From positions 3,403,691 through 3,467,690 of the forward strand of contig NW_021167082.1 in NCBI RefSeq assembly GCF_003711515.1: DNA of 64,000 nt, given 5' to 3'. The position numbers and the translations under genes are program-made. The notes under the pieces are model-generated. The model was given only the letters and a program-made list of their open reading frames with translations. It was not told where the DNA came from and did no database searches. The DNA comes from Sodiomyces alkalinus F11 (lineage: Eukaryota > Ascomycota > Sordariomycetes > Glomerellales > Plectosphaerellaceae). Shown here piece after piece: positions 37,230 through 50,225 of this stretch (positions are counted from its first letter, which is position 1; each line of letters starts with the position of its first letter).

Positions 37230-39990
37230 ATAAAGCTAAGGCCGGAGCTGCTAAGGGGAAAGCCCTAGGGCCTGATAGGATTAGTCTAAAACCGATCCAG
37301 CAAGCCTATAAGGTTATCCCCGGGTCCTTTTTATAAGCCTATTCAGCCCTGCTTTTAGCAGGCTACCACCCTACCTGCTGGAAAGAAGCCCTAGAGGTCG
37401 TTTTACCGAAGCCAGGGAAGAAGGACTATTCTAATCCTAAGTCTTATAGGATTATATCCCTTCTAAACTGCTTAGGTAAAGTCCTCGAGAGGGTTATAGC
37501 TGCTAGGCTTAGCTTTATAGCTAATACTCGCGACGACCTTCTACATCCTAGCCAAATGGGGGGTAGGAAATAACGCTCTGCTATCGATACGGCCCTTCTC
37601 CTCCTCCACTATATCGAAAAACAGCGTAAATCACGCCAGAACCCGGTAATTTCTACGCTGTTTTTAGATATTAAAGGAGCCTTCGATCACGTCGCCCGTC
37701 CTTAGCTACTTAGGACCCTTTAAGAACTATAACTACCCCCGAACCTAGTTAAATGGGTAGCCTCTTTTATGGAAAACAGGCGTATCCAACTAGCCTTCGA
37801 GGGGAAGGTTTAGTAACCCACCCCCCTAAATATAGGAGCTCCATAAGGCTCCCCGGTCTCCCCTATCCTTTTCCTAATTTATATTAGGAAGGTTATAGCG
37901 GGGCCGGGTTTTCAGGGCCTTCAGCTATCCTATATCGACGATTTCCAGCTATCTACAGTATCTACGTCGACTAGGAAAAACTGTAAAACCCTAGAAAAAG
38001 CCGTAACCTCCCTCTTCGACGCAGCCAAGTTAACCAAGTCCTTTTTGACCATGAAAAAACAGAGCTTATTCACTTCCATCGAAGACGCTCTAAAGGAAAT
38101 ACTCCAGTTACTATAGGGGGACACCTAGTTAAGCCTACGCTAGGTACTATTAGGTGGCTAGGGGTCTGGTTTGATCCTAAGCTATCCTTTAAACCCCACG
38201 TCGAAAAACGCCTAAACTTAGCTTCGGGGGCCCTAAACAGGTTACACAGGCTAGCTAGCTCGTAGAGGGGCCTTTCTTTTAAGGCTTTACGGTAGCTATA
38301 TATAGACTGTATAGCTTTCCTAGCTGATTTTGGCTCGTAGCTCTGGTGAGACCCTAAATCACCGAAAAAATACCTCGTGGGTCGCCTAGAACGCCTATAA
38401 TACGGCGCTCTAGTTAGGGCCCTAGGCGCTTTTAGGGGGGCCCCTTTACGGCCTCTAGAACTCGAAGCAGTAGTACCCCTAGCGGCGGTTCGGTTAACTA
38501 GGTCTAATAGGCTTTACGCCTTTAAGACCTTAAAATTCCTACCGAACCACCCTATTAAGCACTAGCTCCTAGGAGACGGAAACCACGTTACCCTTCTTCA
38601 GAACCTATAGCCTACCACACAGTTATACAGGCTAGGCCTAGAAACAGTGGCTTTAATAGGTTAGTCTTAGGATATCGAGGGCCCCTCGGCTAGTTGGGAG
38701 GCCCCCTAGGCTTCGGAACCCTTAGCGGATCTAAGGCCCTTTTTCCCTGAAGAGCGGCCTATTATAGCCACTAACCCTGGCCCTGGCCCCGATACCCTCG
38801 AACAGAAAATAGCCTACCTCGAAGCCCTCGCTAAAATACAATAAGGCCTAGGGGAGTGGGCGGCTGTTTTCTATACCGACGGCTCCCTAGGCCACCCTAC
38901 TACGCCCCCTAAAGGACCCTCGCAGGCTGCAGCCGCTATGATACAGTGGACTAATACCGGAAGGCCCTGTAAAGCTATAGGCTTTAACCTAGGGGCCGCT
39001 ACCGAGGTCGCGGACGCTGAATTATACGCTATTCTCCAGGCCCTTTACACTACCCTAGAGTAGACGCCGTGGCCCCTAGAGTGCTATATCTTTAGCGATT
39101 CCCAGGCGGCTATGCAGAAGCTTTAGCGCACCTTATAGTGGGCTATAGAAGCTAAAGGCCTTATTTCACGCCTTAAACTATTAGGCACGTCGGTTTCTAT
39201 GTGGTGGTGCCCCTCGCACGTGGGGATAAAAAGGAACGAACTAGCGGATAAAGTAGCTAAAGGGGCGTTAAACCCCGACAAAGCTACTAAATCCGTTAGT
39301 TTAGTTACCTTTAGCCACCTAAAACGCCGGGTAAATAAAGCCCTTATTTAAGACTGGAAAACCCTATAGAATCACGAAGAGGAGGAGGAGAAAAGAGGTA
39401 AATCGGTTCGATTGGGCCGACTATATCGGCGACTAGTCCGCGATAACCTCCATTTCTCCCGAAAACCACTACTAATATATAGCGCTAGGTGGGTAAAATG
39501 GGCTTTTACGCAGTTAAAAACCGGCTTCGGATACCTGAAAACCCACTAAAAAAGGGCCTAAAACTGCGCTAACGACCGCTATTCCTATCTCGGCTCCCCT
39601 ATACAGGATACAGCACACCTTATTCTTTCCTGCCCTTTCTATAAAGAAGAACCAAAAGCCCTGCGGGAAGCCCTAGCAGGCCTACTGCTATCTCTGCCGC
39701 TATTATTTAGTATTAAAAGGGGAATACAGGCCTTATAAGCCTACCTTTTAGCTACTAAAATAGCCTCGGTAGAGTAGTATAGGACGTAAAACACGACTCC
39801 TGCGGACTAGTTATTTTGCTTTGGTTTTTTACCTATTAGGTTTTATTAGACAGATTGTTATAGAGGATTTCCTTTGTTTAGTACGCCCTATTTTTACTGT
39901 ACCTAGCTTCTGATAGCCTTTAGCCCTTAGGGCGATAGGCGCCGCGCCATAGCTTTAGGGCTGCATGCGCGTAATGAATTAAAAAAAAAA
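37230..39990 (+). mobile_element. Poly(A)-tailed LINE copy A (RT + RNase H), lightly RIPed
   Basis: 5'-truncated inside the RT N-terminus (GKALGPDRIS near 37,255-37,285). RT blocks follow: SYRIISLLNCLGKVLERVIA (37,442-37,501), LFLDIKGAFDHVARP (37,660-37,704) and the catalytic YIDD at 37,931-37,942. An RNase H domain starts with FYTDGS (about 38,870-38,887) and includes the SDSQAAMQKL and PSHVGIKRNELADK blocks. A Cys/His motif (CAND...HLILSCPFY) lies near 39,565-39,645. The element ends in a run of A (about 39,979-39,988). Many CA/TG remain, so stops are sparse compared with other elements. RT plus RNase H fits the Tad1/I group. Confidence 0.85.
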
Positions 39991-42697
39991 GGAAAAGGCC
40001 TTTAAGGCTATTCCCGGTCCCTTTTCAAAGGCCTATTCTACCTTACGTTTAGTAGGACACTATTCTACCCACTAGAAAGAGGGCCTAGGGGTCGTTCTAC
40101 TAAAGCCGGGAAAGAAGGACTATTCTAATCCTGAGTCTCATAGGATTATAGCCCTTCTAAACTGCTTAGGTAAAGTCCTTAAAAGTGTTATAGCTGCTAG
40201 GCTTAGCTTTATAGCAAATACCCGCGACGACCTTTTACACCCTAGTTAAATAGGGGGTAGAAAACAATAATCTGCTACTAACACGGCCCTCCTCCTCCTC
40301 CACTATATCGAAAAACAGCGTAAATCGCGTTAAAATACTATAGTTTCTACGCTGTTTTTAGATATTAAAGGAGCCTTCGATTACGTCGCCCGCCCCTAGC
40401 TACTAAAAGGCCTTTAAGAGCTTTAACTACCCTCGAGTCTAGTTAAATAGGTAGCCTCCTTTATAGAAAACAGACGTATCAAACTAGCCTTCGAGGGTCA
40501 GGTTTAGTAGCCCACCCCCCTAAATATAGGGTTCCTATAAGGCTCTCCGGTTTCCCCTTTTCTATTCCTAATTTATATTAGGAAAGTTATAGCGGGGCCG
40601 GATTTTTAAGGTCTTTAGTTATCCTATATTAACGATTTTCAGCTGTCTATAGCGTCTACGTCGGCTAGGAAAAACTATAAGATTCTAGAAAAAGCTATAG
40701 CCTCCCTTTTCGAAGTAACTAATTATAACCACGTCCTTTTCGACCCGGATAAAACAAAGCTTATTCACTTCCACCGAAGACACTCTATAGAAGACGCCCC
40801 GACTACTATAAGGGGGTACCTAGTTAAATCTACGCTAGGTGCTATTAGGTGACTAGGGGTCTGGTTTAACCCTGAGCTATCCTTTAAACTCTATATCGAA
40901 AAACGCCTAAATTCAGCTTTAGGTGCCCTAAATAGGCTTTATAGGCTAGCTAGCTCGTAGAGGGGCCTTTCTTTTAAGGCCCTGCAGCAGCTATATATAG
41001 CCTATATAGCCTCGCTAGCTAACTTCGGCTTATAGCTATAATAGGACCCTAAATCACTACAAAAGCACCTAGTCGACCGCCTAGAACGTCTACAGTACGG
41101 CGCTCTAGTCCGAGCTTTAGGGGCTTTTAGGGGGGCCCCCTTACGGCCTCTAGAACTAGAAGCAGTAGTCCCTCTAGCTTCGATTCAGTTAACTAGGTCT
41201 AATAGGCTTTATGCCTTTAGGTCCTTAAAGTTCCTACCGAATCACCCTATTAAATAACAGCTTCTAGTGCAGCCAAGGGACGATAACCAAGAAGACCTCG
41301 CCCGCTTAAAAGACCTATAGCCTATTACGTAGCTCTATAGGCTTAGCCTAGAATCAGCTGCTTTAGCAGGCCAATCCTAGGAAATAAAGGGCCCTATAGC
41401 CAGGTAGGAGGCCCCCTAGGCCTCTAAGCCTATAGCAGACCTTAGACTCTTTTTCTCCTTAAAGGAACAGCCTATAACCGCGGAAAACCATGACTCCGGT
41501 ACCTAAGACCCAAAGATAGCCCACCTCGAAGCCCTTAAGGATATATAATCATCCTTAGGCGAGTAAGCCTCTATTTTCTACACGGACAGCTCCCTAGACC
41601 ACCCTATAAGGCCTCCTATAGGGCCTCCGGAGGCTATAGCTACTAAAATATGGTAGGCTAATACCGGTAGGCCCTATAAAGCTATTGACTTTAACCTAGG
41701 GACCTTTACCGAAGACGCCGACGCCGAATTATACGCTATTCTTTAGGCCCTTTATACTACCTTAGAGTAGTCGCCTAGACTCCTAGAGTGTTATATCTTT
41801 AGCAATTTATAGGCGGCTATTTAGAAGCTTTAGCGCTCCTCGTAGTAGGCTATAAAGGCTAGGACCCTTATACTACGACTAAAATAACAGGGCACTTTAG
41901 TCTTTATATAGTGGTGCCCTTCGTATATAGGGATAAAAGGGAACGAACTAGCGGATAAGGCAGCTAAATAGGCATTAGACCCTAAAAAAGCTGCTAAACC
42001 TATTAGCTTAGTTACCCTTAGCCACTTAAAACGACGGGTTAACGAGGCCTTAGTTCGAGACTAGAAGGCTTTATAGAACGAAGAGGAAAAGGCGGAGAAG
42101 AGGGGTAAATCAGTGCGTTTAGGCCGCCTTTATCGGCGCTTAGTCCGAGATAACCTTCGTTTTTCCCGAAAGCCGCTGCCGATATAGGGCCCTAGGTGGA
42201 TAAAGTCGGCTTTTATTCAGTTAAAACTCGGCTTTGGATACCTAAACTCCCACCAAAAAAGGGCCCGAAACTGCGCTAACGACCGCTATTCCTGTCCCTG
42301 CTCCCCTATATAGGATACAGCCTACCTTATCCTTTCCTATCCTTTTTATAAAAACGAACGAAAAGCCCTGCGGGAAGCCCTAGCAGGCCTACCGCTATCT
42401 CTGCCGCTATTATTCGGTACTAAAAGAGGTATACAGACTTTAGAGGCCTATCTTTTAGCTACTGCAATAGCCTCGTCAGAGTGGTATAGGGCATAAACCT
42501 CGGATCCTGCGGTCTAGTTATCTGTTTTGGTTTTTACCTGTTTTTCGGGATGTTAGGCAGATTATTACGGAGGATTTCCTTTGTCTATTACTACTTCTTA
42601 TTATATATAGCTTAGCTTATGCTAGCCTTTAGCCTCTAGGGCAAAAGGCGTCGCGCTATAGCTTTAGGGCTGTATGCGCGTAATGAATATAAAAAAA
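39991..42697 (+). mobile_element. Poly(A)-tailed LINE copy B, head-to-tail with copy A
   Basis: It starts a few bases after the poly(A) of copy A, at a point homologous to about 37,300, so it is truncated slightly further into RT. It repeats the whole RT, RNase H and Cys/His organisation. It is more mutated: the RT box reads YIND (40,625-40,636) and many Gln/Trp codons are stops. The 3' end is again a CGCGTAATGAAT block followed by poly(A) (about 42,680-42,696). The two 3' ends share the block containing 'gctttagggctg'. Confidence 0.85.
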
Positions 42698-43189
42698 AAA
42701 TAGGCGTAGGCTATCTATATAATAGCCTTAAGCTAAGGACGCTAGTCCTCTAGTAAGGTAAGGACTATATAGCCTATTATACATGCCGATAGAACTAAAG
42801 CTATTATCTAACTAACTAGGACTATAGGGAAATAAGTTAACGGAATAATAAACGATTACAGGAGCGATTAAGAGAGCGATTAAATACTTAAATACTTAAA
42901 GGATTAATTAATTAAAAAGCGAAAAAACGATTGAAATAAAAGCAGGCGGATATAGCTAATAATACTAAACTACTCGCTATAGATTTAAAGCTATTAATTG
43001 CCTTAAATCCATAGGATCTTTTGGAATAGCTTTATTTATAGAATGCCAGGCTTATAACTGTTAGTATATAAATAAGGTACGTGAAAAGATATGTCTATGC
43101 ATTAAAGCAGAGTCTAAGGTACTCTGCGGGAATGTCTAACTATAGGGAAAACTTAGGGGAAATAAGTATAGATATATAGGAACGACGTA
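42698..43189. other. Possibly the displaced native upstream region of the snRNP gene
   Basis: The stretch has no recognised coding sequence or repeat. Around 43,020-43,130 it keeps CA/TG (for example ATGCATTAAAGCAGAG). It lies immediately left of the target duplication of the LTR element at 43,195-53,453, so before that insertion it was contiguous with 53,459, upstream of the U1A/U2B''-like gene. Whether it carries regulatory sites cannot be read from sequence. Confidence 0.45.
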
Positions 43190-43194
43190 CTCTA

Positions 43195-43447
43195 TATTAG
43201 ATACAGCGTAACCGTAATAATAATGTAAAATAGTAATAGGGCAGTTAATCCGTTGATTTAATTAACGCTTGTAAATCTGAGATCTGTGTGTATTCCTTGC
43301 TAAAATCCCTCGACCGTTAGGGAACTCCTGCGACCGTAATTTCTATAGTGAAGATTTTGCAGGTATCCACCCCGATTACTAAGGGTATAATCCTTCGGTT
43401 AAATCCGTGCCCGTTACGTAACCGTTAATCTTACGGCCTGTCCGACA
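43195..43447 (-). repeat. 3' LTR of the repeat-rich element (253 bp)
   Basis: Matches 53,201-53,453 over its full length. It is the more mutated copy: several CA/TG positions of the right LTR are TA here (for example around 43,310-43,370). Left flank CTCTA is the target duplication. Confidence 0.88.
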
Positions 43448-43730
43448 CACCCCCTTCATAGCTATAACGGTAGTTAGGTTATTAACGCTATTTATAGCAG
43501 GCCGACGGTTTAATCGTTCCGTAGCTTCCTTTAATTTTAACCTTCGGCATTCTAAAATACTCCGCCAGGACCTCCTCTAGCTTCCGTTACAATAGGCGTT
43601 CCCGTATATATACCACGTCTACCTAGGCTCTGAATATCGTGGACTTCTCGCCCGTTAAAGGCGTCTTCGTTGAATCTATCGCGGCGTTAATCGTCGCAAC
43701 GTTAATCCTTAATCCATCCATCGCGGCGTA

Positions 43731-43915
43731 AATCCAACACGGCGGTCAATCCAACACGGCGGTCAATCCAACACGGCGGTCAATCCAACACGGCGGTCAA
43801 TCCAACACGACGGTTAATCCAACACGGCGGTTAATCCAACACGGCGGTTAATCCAACGCGACGGTTAATCCAACGCGGCGGTTAATCCAACGCAACGTCA
43901 ATCCAACACAACGTT
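43731..43915. repeat. 17-bp tandem repeat array, about 11 units
   Basis: Unit AATCCAACACGGCGGTC repeats in register from 43,731. The first four copies are essentially perfect, later ones carry CGGCGGTC to CGACGGTT-type transitions, and the last two are 16 bp. Less regular relatives precede it (43,670-43,730) and follow it (to about 43,980). It lies inside the small LTR element. There are no spacers between units, so it is not a CRISPR array. Confidence 0.9.
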
Positions 43916-44055
43916 AATTCACTACGGCATCGCAACATTAATCGTCGCTCCGTCAGTCTATTATAGCGTTAATCGCCAGCCCGTTAGATATTCCGTCGGG
44001 ACTTCTACTAGTATCTTTTGCCATAGTCGGTCCCTCCTATCTATTAGGCCGTTAA

Positions 44056-44329
44056 TATCGCATAGGCAGGACCACAACGTGGTCTATAGGGGATCCAGGG
44101 GGAATCCACTCCCTGACTAAGGGCTTCGGACCTCGGGTATCAGGATATAACAGGGGCGGATACCGGAAAAGACCGGATAGGATCCAAATAATATAGTACC
44201 TAAGACAGAGTCTTTACTACCTAAATTAAGGGTATAAGAGACTTATATAGATATAACTTAATATACTATATATATACGAGATTTCTACTCTATTAAGTTA
44301 ATTATCTAAGTGTCTTTTAACGTATAATA
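44056..44329 (+). repeat. 5' LTR of copia element (274 bp)
   Basis: Starts TATCGCATAGGCAGG (RIP form of TGTCG...) and ends CGTATAATA. It is co-linear with 50,226-50,499 and with the reverse complement of 56,316-56,590. Confidence 0.92.
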
Positions 44330-45900
44330 GTTAGAAGCCCGGTTTATAACGCCTAAACGATAAATATTAATAAGGCTACCCCTATTCCACTATAAAAAAG
44401 TAATCACGTCTATATAAGCACTCTAAAATAACTACTATTAACCTAATTAGAGTAATTAAGAGATTAATTAACCTATCTATTAATTAACTAACCGATAAAC
44501 TAGTAAAGATATCTTCTAATATATCTAACGCTAAATAGAAGGCGGCCGCTACTACTCTTATTAACTAAAGGGATTAGGTGATATAGGAGCACGCTATACG
44601 CGGTAAATCTACCTCCTACTAGGAAAACTATCTTAATCTAAAGCTAAGTGATAAGGAGGCCGATACCTACCTGCTTCTTAAGCCTACACCACTTAACGTC
44701 CGTAAATATAAAGCCCTCGCCGTGGACCCCGACACGGAGGAGGCCACGGCTACCCCGTTTTCTACTATCACGGCTACTCCGTCTTCCACTATCACGCTAA
44801 AGGGCGATAAGGCCACGGATACTATAGACGCTATAGCCACGGCTATTATAGCCGGTATTACGGCGGCTATAGCCGCTAATAAAAGGAAGATAGCCGCTCG
44901 CCGGAAGATTACGGCCGTAATTAAAGAACTACCGATAAGGACGCCTATATCTATTAACGACCTCTCTAAAAAGGGCTATACGCGCTACCTATAAGATCGC
45001 CGTATATACCGCGAGGAAAAGGCAGACTATAACGCGTAGTAGAAGGAGTTTAACGAGGTACGCTTATATATCGAAGGGACTATCTATACCACATTATATA
45101 ACCTCCTTATATAATTATAGGACGATAACGTAAATAATTTATAAGCTTAGATTACCCTCCTATATGCGTACGTAGGACTAACCCCTATAGACCTCTATAC
45201 GGAAGCCCTAGTCCTATACCGATAATATACCACGCCTATAAAAGCTATACCTAAGGATATAAACGGGTAGGTTATAAGCTAGAAAATAGCGATAATACAC
45301 TATAAATATATAGGCGTTGTAGAGTTATTAAGCGCGGACTATTAGGTAGAAAACGCGTTAAAAGCTATTAGACCTATCGCTTAGGAATAAAGTAATAACT
45401 ACCTAATAAATAACTACGATAAGATTACGGACAATAAGCTAACGATTAACGATTTCGTAAAGGCTTTATAGGCGGTTCTTAGTAATATAAAAAGCCTATA
45501 ATCTACCGCTATAAAGCCTAGAGTTAGGAGAGGCACCCTTAATACTCTTAGGAACCTCCCCGATACTAAGGATACTACTAATAATAAAGATAATAAGAAG
45601 CGTCCACGTAGTAACACGTCCGTAAAGGCTATCCCTCCCGTAACGAGGAGGCCTTATAAGATATATAAGAACCCCTATACAACCGCCGCCTATTAGTATA
45701 TAAGGCCGGATATACGCCCTTATACCTAGCGTGGCCGCGAAGATATTACGAAGGTTATAGAAAAAAAGATATATAACTATAGTTTTAAAAGCCGTGTAGA
45801 CACCGCGATATAGAAAAGGCGGGAAGCCTTAGGGGCTATCACCGCTAATAAGATAAAGGAAGTCTAGGAAGATTAACTCTATAATATTACGCCTATTATA
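44330..45900 (+). pseudogene. copia gag remnant
   Basis: The longest uninterrupted piece is a 90-codon stretch (44,722-44,994), Thr/Ala/Ile-rich with a KRKIAARRK basic patch. Frames before and after carry RIP stops. The part at 45,413-45,655 is duplicated at 1,892-2,135. Position directly after the 5' LTR and before pol supports gag. No zinc knuckle could be read with confidence. Confidence 0.65.
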
Positions 45901-48900
45901 ACTACTATACTATAATAATAAAATTAGGGGGTTACCACGCTGCCCGTAAGCATAGCTTTAAAAGACCTATCCGTTACCGTGACGGGGAGACTAAGCGCCT
46001 ACCTAACCTAAGGGGTAGCGCGCCGTCGTAGGATAATACTATTAAGATTATAATAAGAATAGGGGGTATCCTTTTCTATAGACTAAGCCAGAGCGCTATT
46101 TTCTACGCGATCCTAGACTTAGGATCGTTAATCTATATCTTTAATAATCGAGGCCGTTTTACGGCCGTTAGACTACCCACGGATACTTTATCTTTATCCC
46201 TTTAGGTAAGTACTTATAAGGCTTCTATCCTCGGATACAGAGATATTAAGCTATGTATATAATCCCTATTAGGCAGAAAAAGGCTATTACGCCTTTATAA
46301 TGTTATATACTATAAGGAATTCGTTACTAATATCGTCTCGGAACGCTAGATACGCCTATAAGGCTACCACTAGGATACCGTAAACGATGCTATTATTAGC
46401 TCCGCTAATAACCGGCCTATCTATAAGCTACTAGATATCCACAGCCAGTATATAATTAAGCGCGCGGAAGCTATAGCGGCTACCGTGTTTACGGTTTTAG
46501 CTCGGTACCCCCGCGATAACCCGAATAGAAGATCACGATAGCCGCGGTAACCGTAGAAGACTATAGCATAGCGGTAGCACGAACGCCTCGGCTATTACGG
46601 TACCGATACCCTTATAAGGATTATTAACGCTACTTAGGGGGTAAAATTAAAAGGACTATGCACTACCGACTATAACGCGTATAGGTAATCGTAAATACCT
46701 ATATAAATCTAGCGGATACTATCCCTTGACTCGTTAAAGCCCGGAGAGGCCCTAACTATTGATTTTCACGATCTTAAAGAGGCGGAGTCGTTAACGGGCG
46801 GCGTATATAAGTCTATTATATTCGTTATAGACGTGTATATAGGTTATACGTGGGATTACTACCTATAGAAAAGAGACTAAGGCTCTATCCTTTATACGTT
46901 GAAAGACGTTTTTACCCTACGTAAGACCTAATTCGACGTTAAGCCATATATCCTATAAGCCGATTCGAAGATATTTCAGCACCCAGAAGTCATTACTTTC
47001 CTCGCTACTAAGGGGGTAGAAGGCTAGCCGTCGGCACTATATTCATAGGATCAAAATAGCATTACAGAATGGATTAAAGGCATCGCTAAAAGGAGGGCGA
47101 GGGCTATAAGGATTAGGGCTAATCTACCTATATCTATCTAGCCTAAGATCTTTAAGACTACTATATATCTATATAATAGAACGCCACGATATATTAACGA
47201 CTAGTAAACGCTATATAAAGGCCTATATAGCCGTTAATCTAACCTTACGTACCTATAAGCTTACGGCTATAAAGCCTTTATAAAACCGCGCGATACCTAA
47301 GCTAAAAAGAACGGCCTATAAAGACTAGAACCGAAGGTATAGATCGGTTATTATATCGGATACTAATCCTCGAATAGCTTCCGTATTTAGCTATTATACC
47401 TAACGGATATTATTACTATAAGAGATATAATCTTTAACGAGGATAAGATATTTAACGGCAGGATTAAAACGCTATAAGCCATAGCTTCCGCCGAGGAAAT
47501 CGGGGAACGCCTATAATCTATCCGTATCACCTAATCTAATAAGACCGCGAATAGGCTACTATTAAGGGGTATAGCCGTAGACGTATTAGATCTTAAGTCA
47601 GAAGATTCTCACGCCACCGCTATTACTACGGGTAAAGGCGACGCAACCGCTATTACTACAGACGAAAGCAAGGCTATCGCTATTACTATAAGAGAGGCCA
47701 CTACTATTACTATAGACTATATCACTACTCGTTACGAGATTCTAAATCTATAGCCTAATACCTAGACTATAGATTTAGAACCTCGTAACTCTAACACCAC
47801 CGCTATTACTATAGACACTACTATTACTATAGGAGAAGACTATACTACCGCTATTATTACGGGTAAAGGTAATAACACCGCTATTACTGTAGGCCAGGAA
47901 AATAGCACCGCTATTACTACGGAAAAGGACACCGCTATTACTACGGATACTCTACGGTTTACCACTACGAGGTTTAAGCCGTTTCCCACGCCTCTAATAT
48001 CCCCGGAAGATCCTGCGCGCGCGTTCCTTGTAGCGTTAACGGTGGTTAGGGGCGTTAAGGTAGAAGGAGATAATAACCACTAATAGGCAGCCGCGGATAC
48101 CCCTAAGGGGTACCCGTTAGCCGCACGCCTATCGGCCGCGCGCCTATTACCCGCGCGCCTATCTATCGTAAGCCTTTACACGATTAAGAAGGTGCAGAAC
48201 GATAACGCCTAGAAGGCGTTCTTTAACGCTAGAAGGACTTATAACCCTATACGCGCGAGCAAGTAAGCTATTAATGATAGCGATATCGGTGCTATAAATC
48301 CCTCTCCTTTTAATGCCTCCTAGCCGCTATCGTATATAACCCGTGAGGATCTCCCGCCTTTACTAAACCACTACCACGATATACGCCTCCACCTATTACA
48401 GGAGCGGTAGTTATAGGCTAATGGGGAAGACCTTAAGGGCTACCGATAAATAGACTATTAGTAGGAGGTAGGCGGTAATTAGGCTAATAAGTAATAAGTC
48501 CTCGCCTATAAATAGGTATACACCTATAAATTTAATAAGGAGGGCACCCTACTTAAGTATAAGGCACGCCTTATAGTATAAGGGGATTAATAACAACGGT
48601 TAGAGACTAAAGATAACTGCGCCATTACGCTAGCCTTATAGTCCTTCCGTATTCTAATAGCGATCGCCGTATAATTTAACCTAAAAATAAGGTAATTCGA
48701 TACTCTTAACGCGTTTATTAACGCTAGCCTTAAAAGGAAATATTTATGAAGATACCGTAAGGCTATAAAGTGCTAGGTAAGGTACTACTACTACGGAAAG
48801 CCCTTTTCGGTTTAAGGGTATCGCTACTACTATAGTAGGAGGAATTTAACGGCACGCTATAGAAGATAGAATTCACGGCCATAGCTAATAACCCCTATAT

Positions 48901-50200
48901 TATAATCCGCGATAGTTTAATCCTATTCTTTTACGTTAACGATATCGGACTTATCTACTATAGAGATCGTAAGACTAACGCCGACGACCTTAAGGCTACC
49001 CTTAAACGAAGCTATAAGCTATCGGGAGGCGAGGAAATCCGTTAGTTTCTTAGAATTAAGGTTCTAAGGGATAAAGCCACACGTAGGTTATAGCTATTAT
49101 AATCCTCCTACGTAAAGAAGATCGCGGTTAAATACTACGTAGATATACACTGCCGAAGACTATTAAAGGTCCTATTATTAACGATAGAACCGCTAATACT
49201 ACGTAATGTTACGCGCGCGATAATTCCTGAGGTCTGTTAGTATTAGGGTATAATCGGCTTTATCCTATACGCTATTATTATAATAAGACCCGATATCGCG
49301 TTTGCCTATTTACAGCTTTGCTAATATAACGTTAACCCCTCCTCTAACCACCTTAAGAGGGCTTAATAGATGCTGCTATTCCTATACTATATATGACACT
49401 ATTACCTAGAATTCGGCGGGGATAGGCTCTTCCTAATAGTAAGCGACGCGTTCTTTAGGGATAATCCAGACCGTAAGAGTTTATAAGGATATACGATAAA
49501 GCTCTTCGGGGGAACCGTTAACTAAAAGACGGGTAAATAACTGATAATCACGACGTTATTAATAGAATCAAAACTACTCGCTCTTGTAGAGGCAGCTAAA
49601 GAGATATTATTCGTTAGCCGGATATTAAGGGATTTAGAGCTTTAGTTAGACTACTAGTAACTATAGCTATACTACGATAATTAGCAGACTATTAACCTGG
49701 TTAATAAAAAGGCATAACGCCTACGAATAAGGCTACGGCACGTCGATATATATAACTAGTAAGCGCGCTAGTTAGTATAATAAGGTCTCTTTAAGGTCAC
49801 GTATATTAACACGAAGGAGATAATCGCGGACGGTTTAATAAAGGCACTACCGGAGGCAGGGATTAAATAACTATAATAATAACTTAATTTAACGGATTAA
49901 AAGGATTATATTAAGTAATCGAAGTAACTACACGAAGAGATTAAACGCGCTAAAGCCACGGTCGCAGCGACGATAAAGGCCTCCACGGATATAGCAGGTC
50001 CGATAGAAGTGGATTCGATTAAGCAGATCCGGTTAATTAGAATCGAGGAACTAATTAAGATATAATTAAATTAAACGGTTAAATAGGGCGGATTTAGATC
50101 CCTTTTATAAGGGCATTTTTCCCTAACTATTAATTTTATAATAGAAAAGTTAAGAGCGTTTAGTTTAAACCGAAACCTATAACTAGTTAGTTAACCTAGG
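45900..50200 (+). pseudogene. copia pol (protease/integrase, RT, RNase H), RIP-inactivated
   Basis: An integrase-like region (about 46,730-47,150) reads through strings such as YILQADSK and QNSITEWIKGIAKRRAR. It is followed by the copia integrase C-terminal type region (YLYNRTPR near 47,166-47,190; GYYIGYQSSNSFRI near 47,345-47,385). A repetitive Thr/Ile-rich linker follows (47,600-47,960). RT starts near 48,500 and has FDTLNAFINASLKRKYL (48,698-48,750) and LFFYVNDIGLIYY (48,926-48,962; expected YVDD). Then come GFILYAIIITRPDIAFAYLQ (49,255-49,317) and an RNase H part with SDASFRDNPDRKSLQGYT (about 49,441-49,495). Stops are nearly all at Gln/Trp positions. It extends to the polypurine tract. 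Confidence 0.88.
47600..47960 (+). repeat. Degenerate coding repeat in the copia integrase-RT linker
   Basis: The word ACCGCTATTACTAC(G/A)G recurs about ten times with variable spacing, encoding a Thr-Ala-Ile-Thr-Thr pattern in the pol frame. The region links the integrase C-terminus to RT, a place where copia elements are normally variable. Confidence 0.7.
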
Positions 50201-50225
50201 AAGACCCACCTTAACTAAGGGGGTG

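Noticed and set aside
43731..43915. CRISPR-like array
   Set aside because: Units are 17 bp and directly abutting, with no unique spacers, in a eukaryotic retroelement.
45414..45617. Minus ORF of 67 residues with hydrophobic runs
   Set aside because: Antisense to copia gag, which is duplicated at 1,892-2,135 in the + sense; no independent support.
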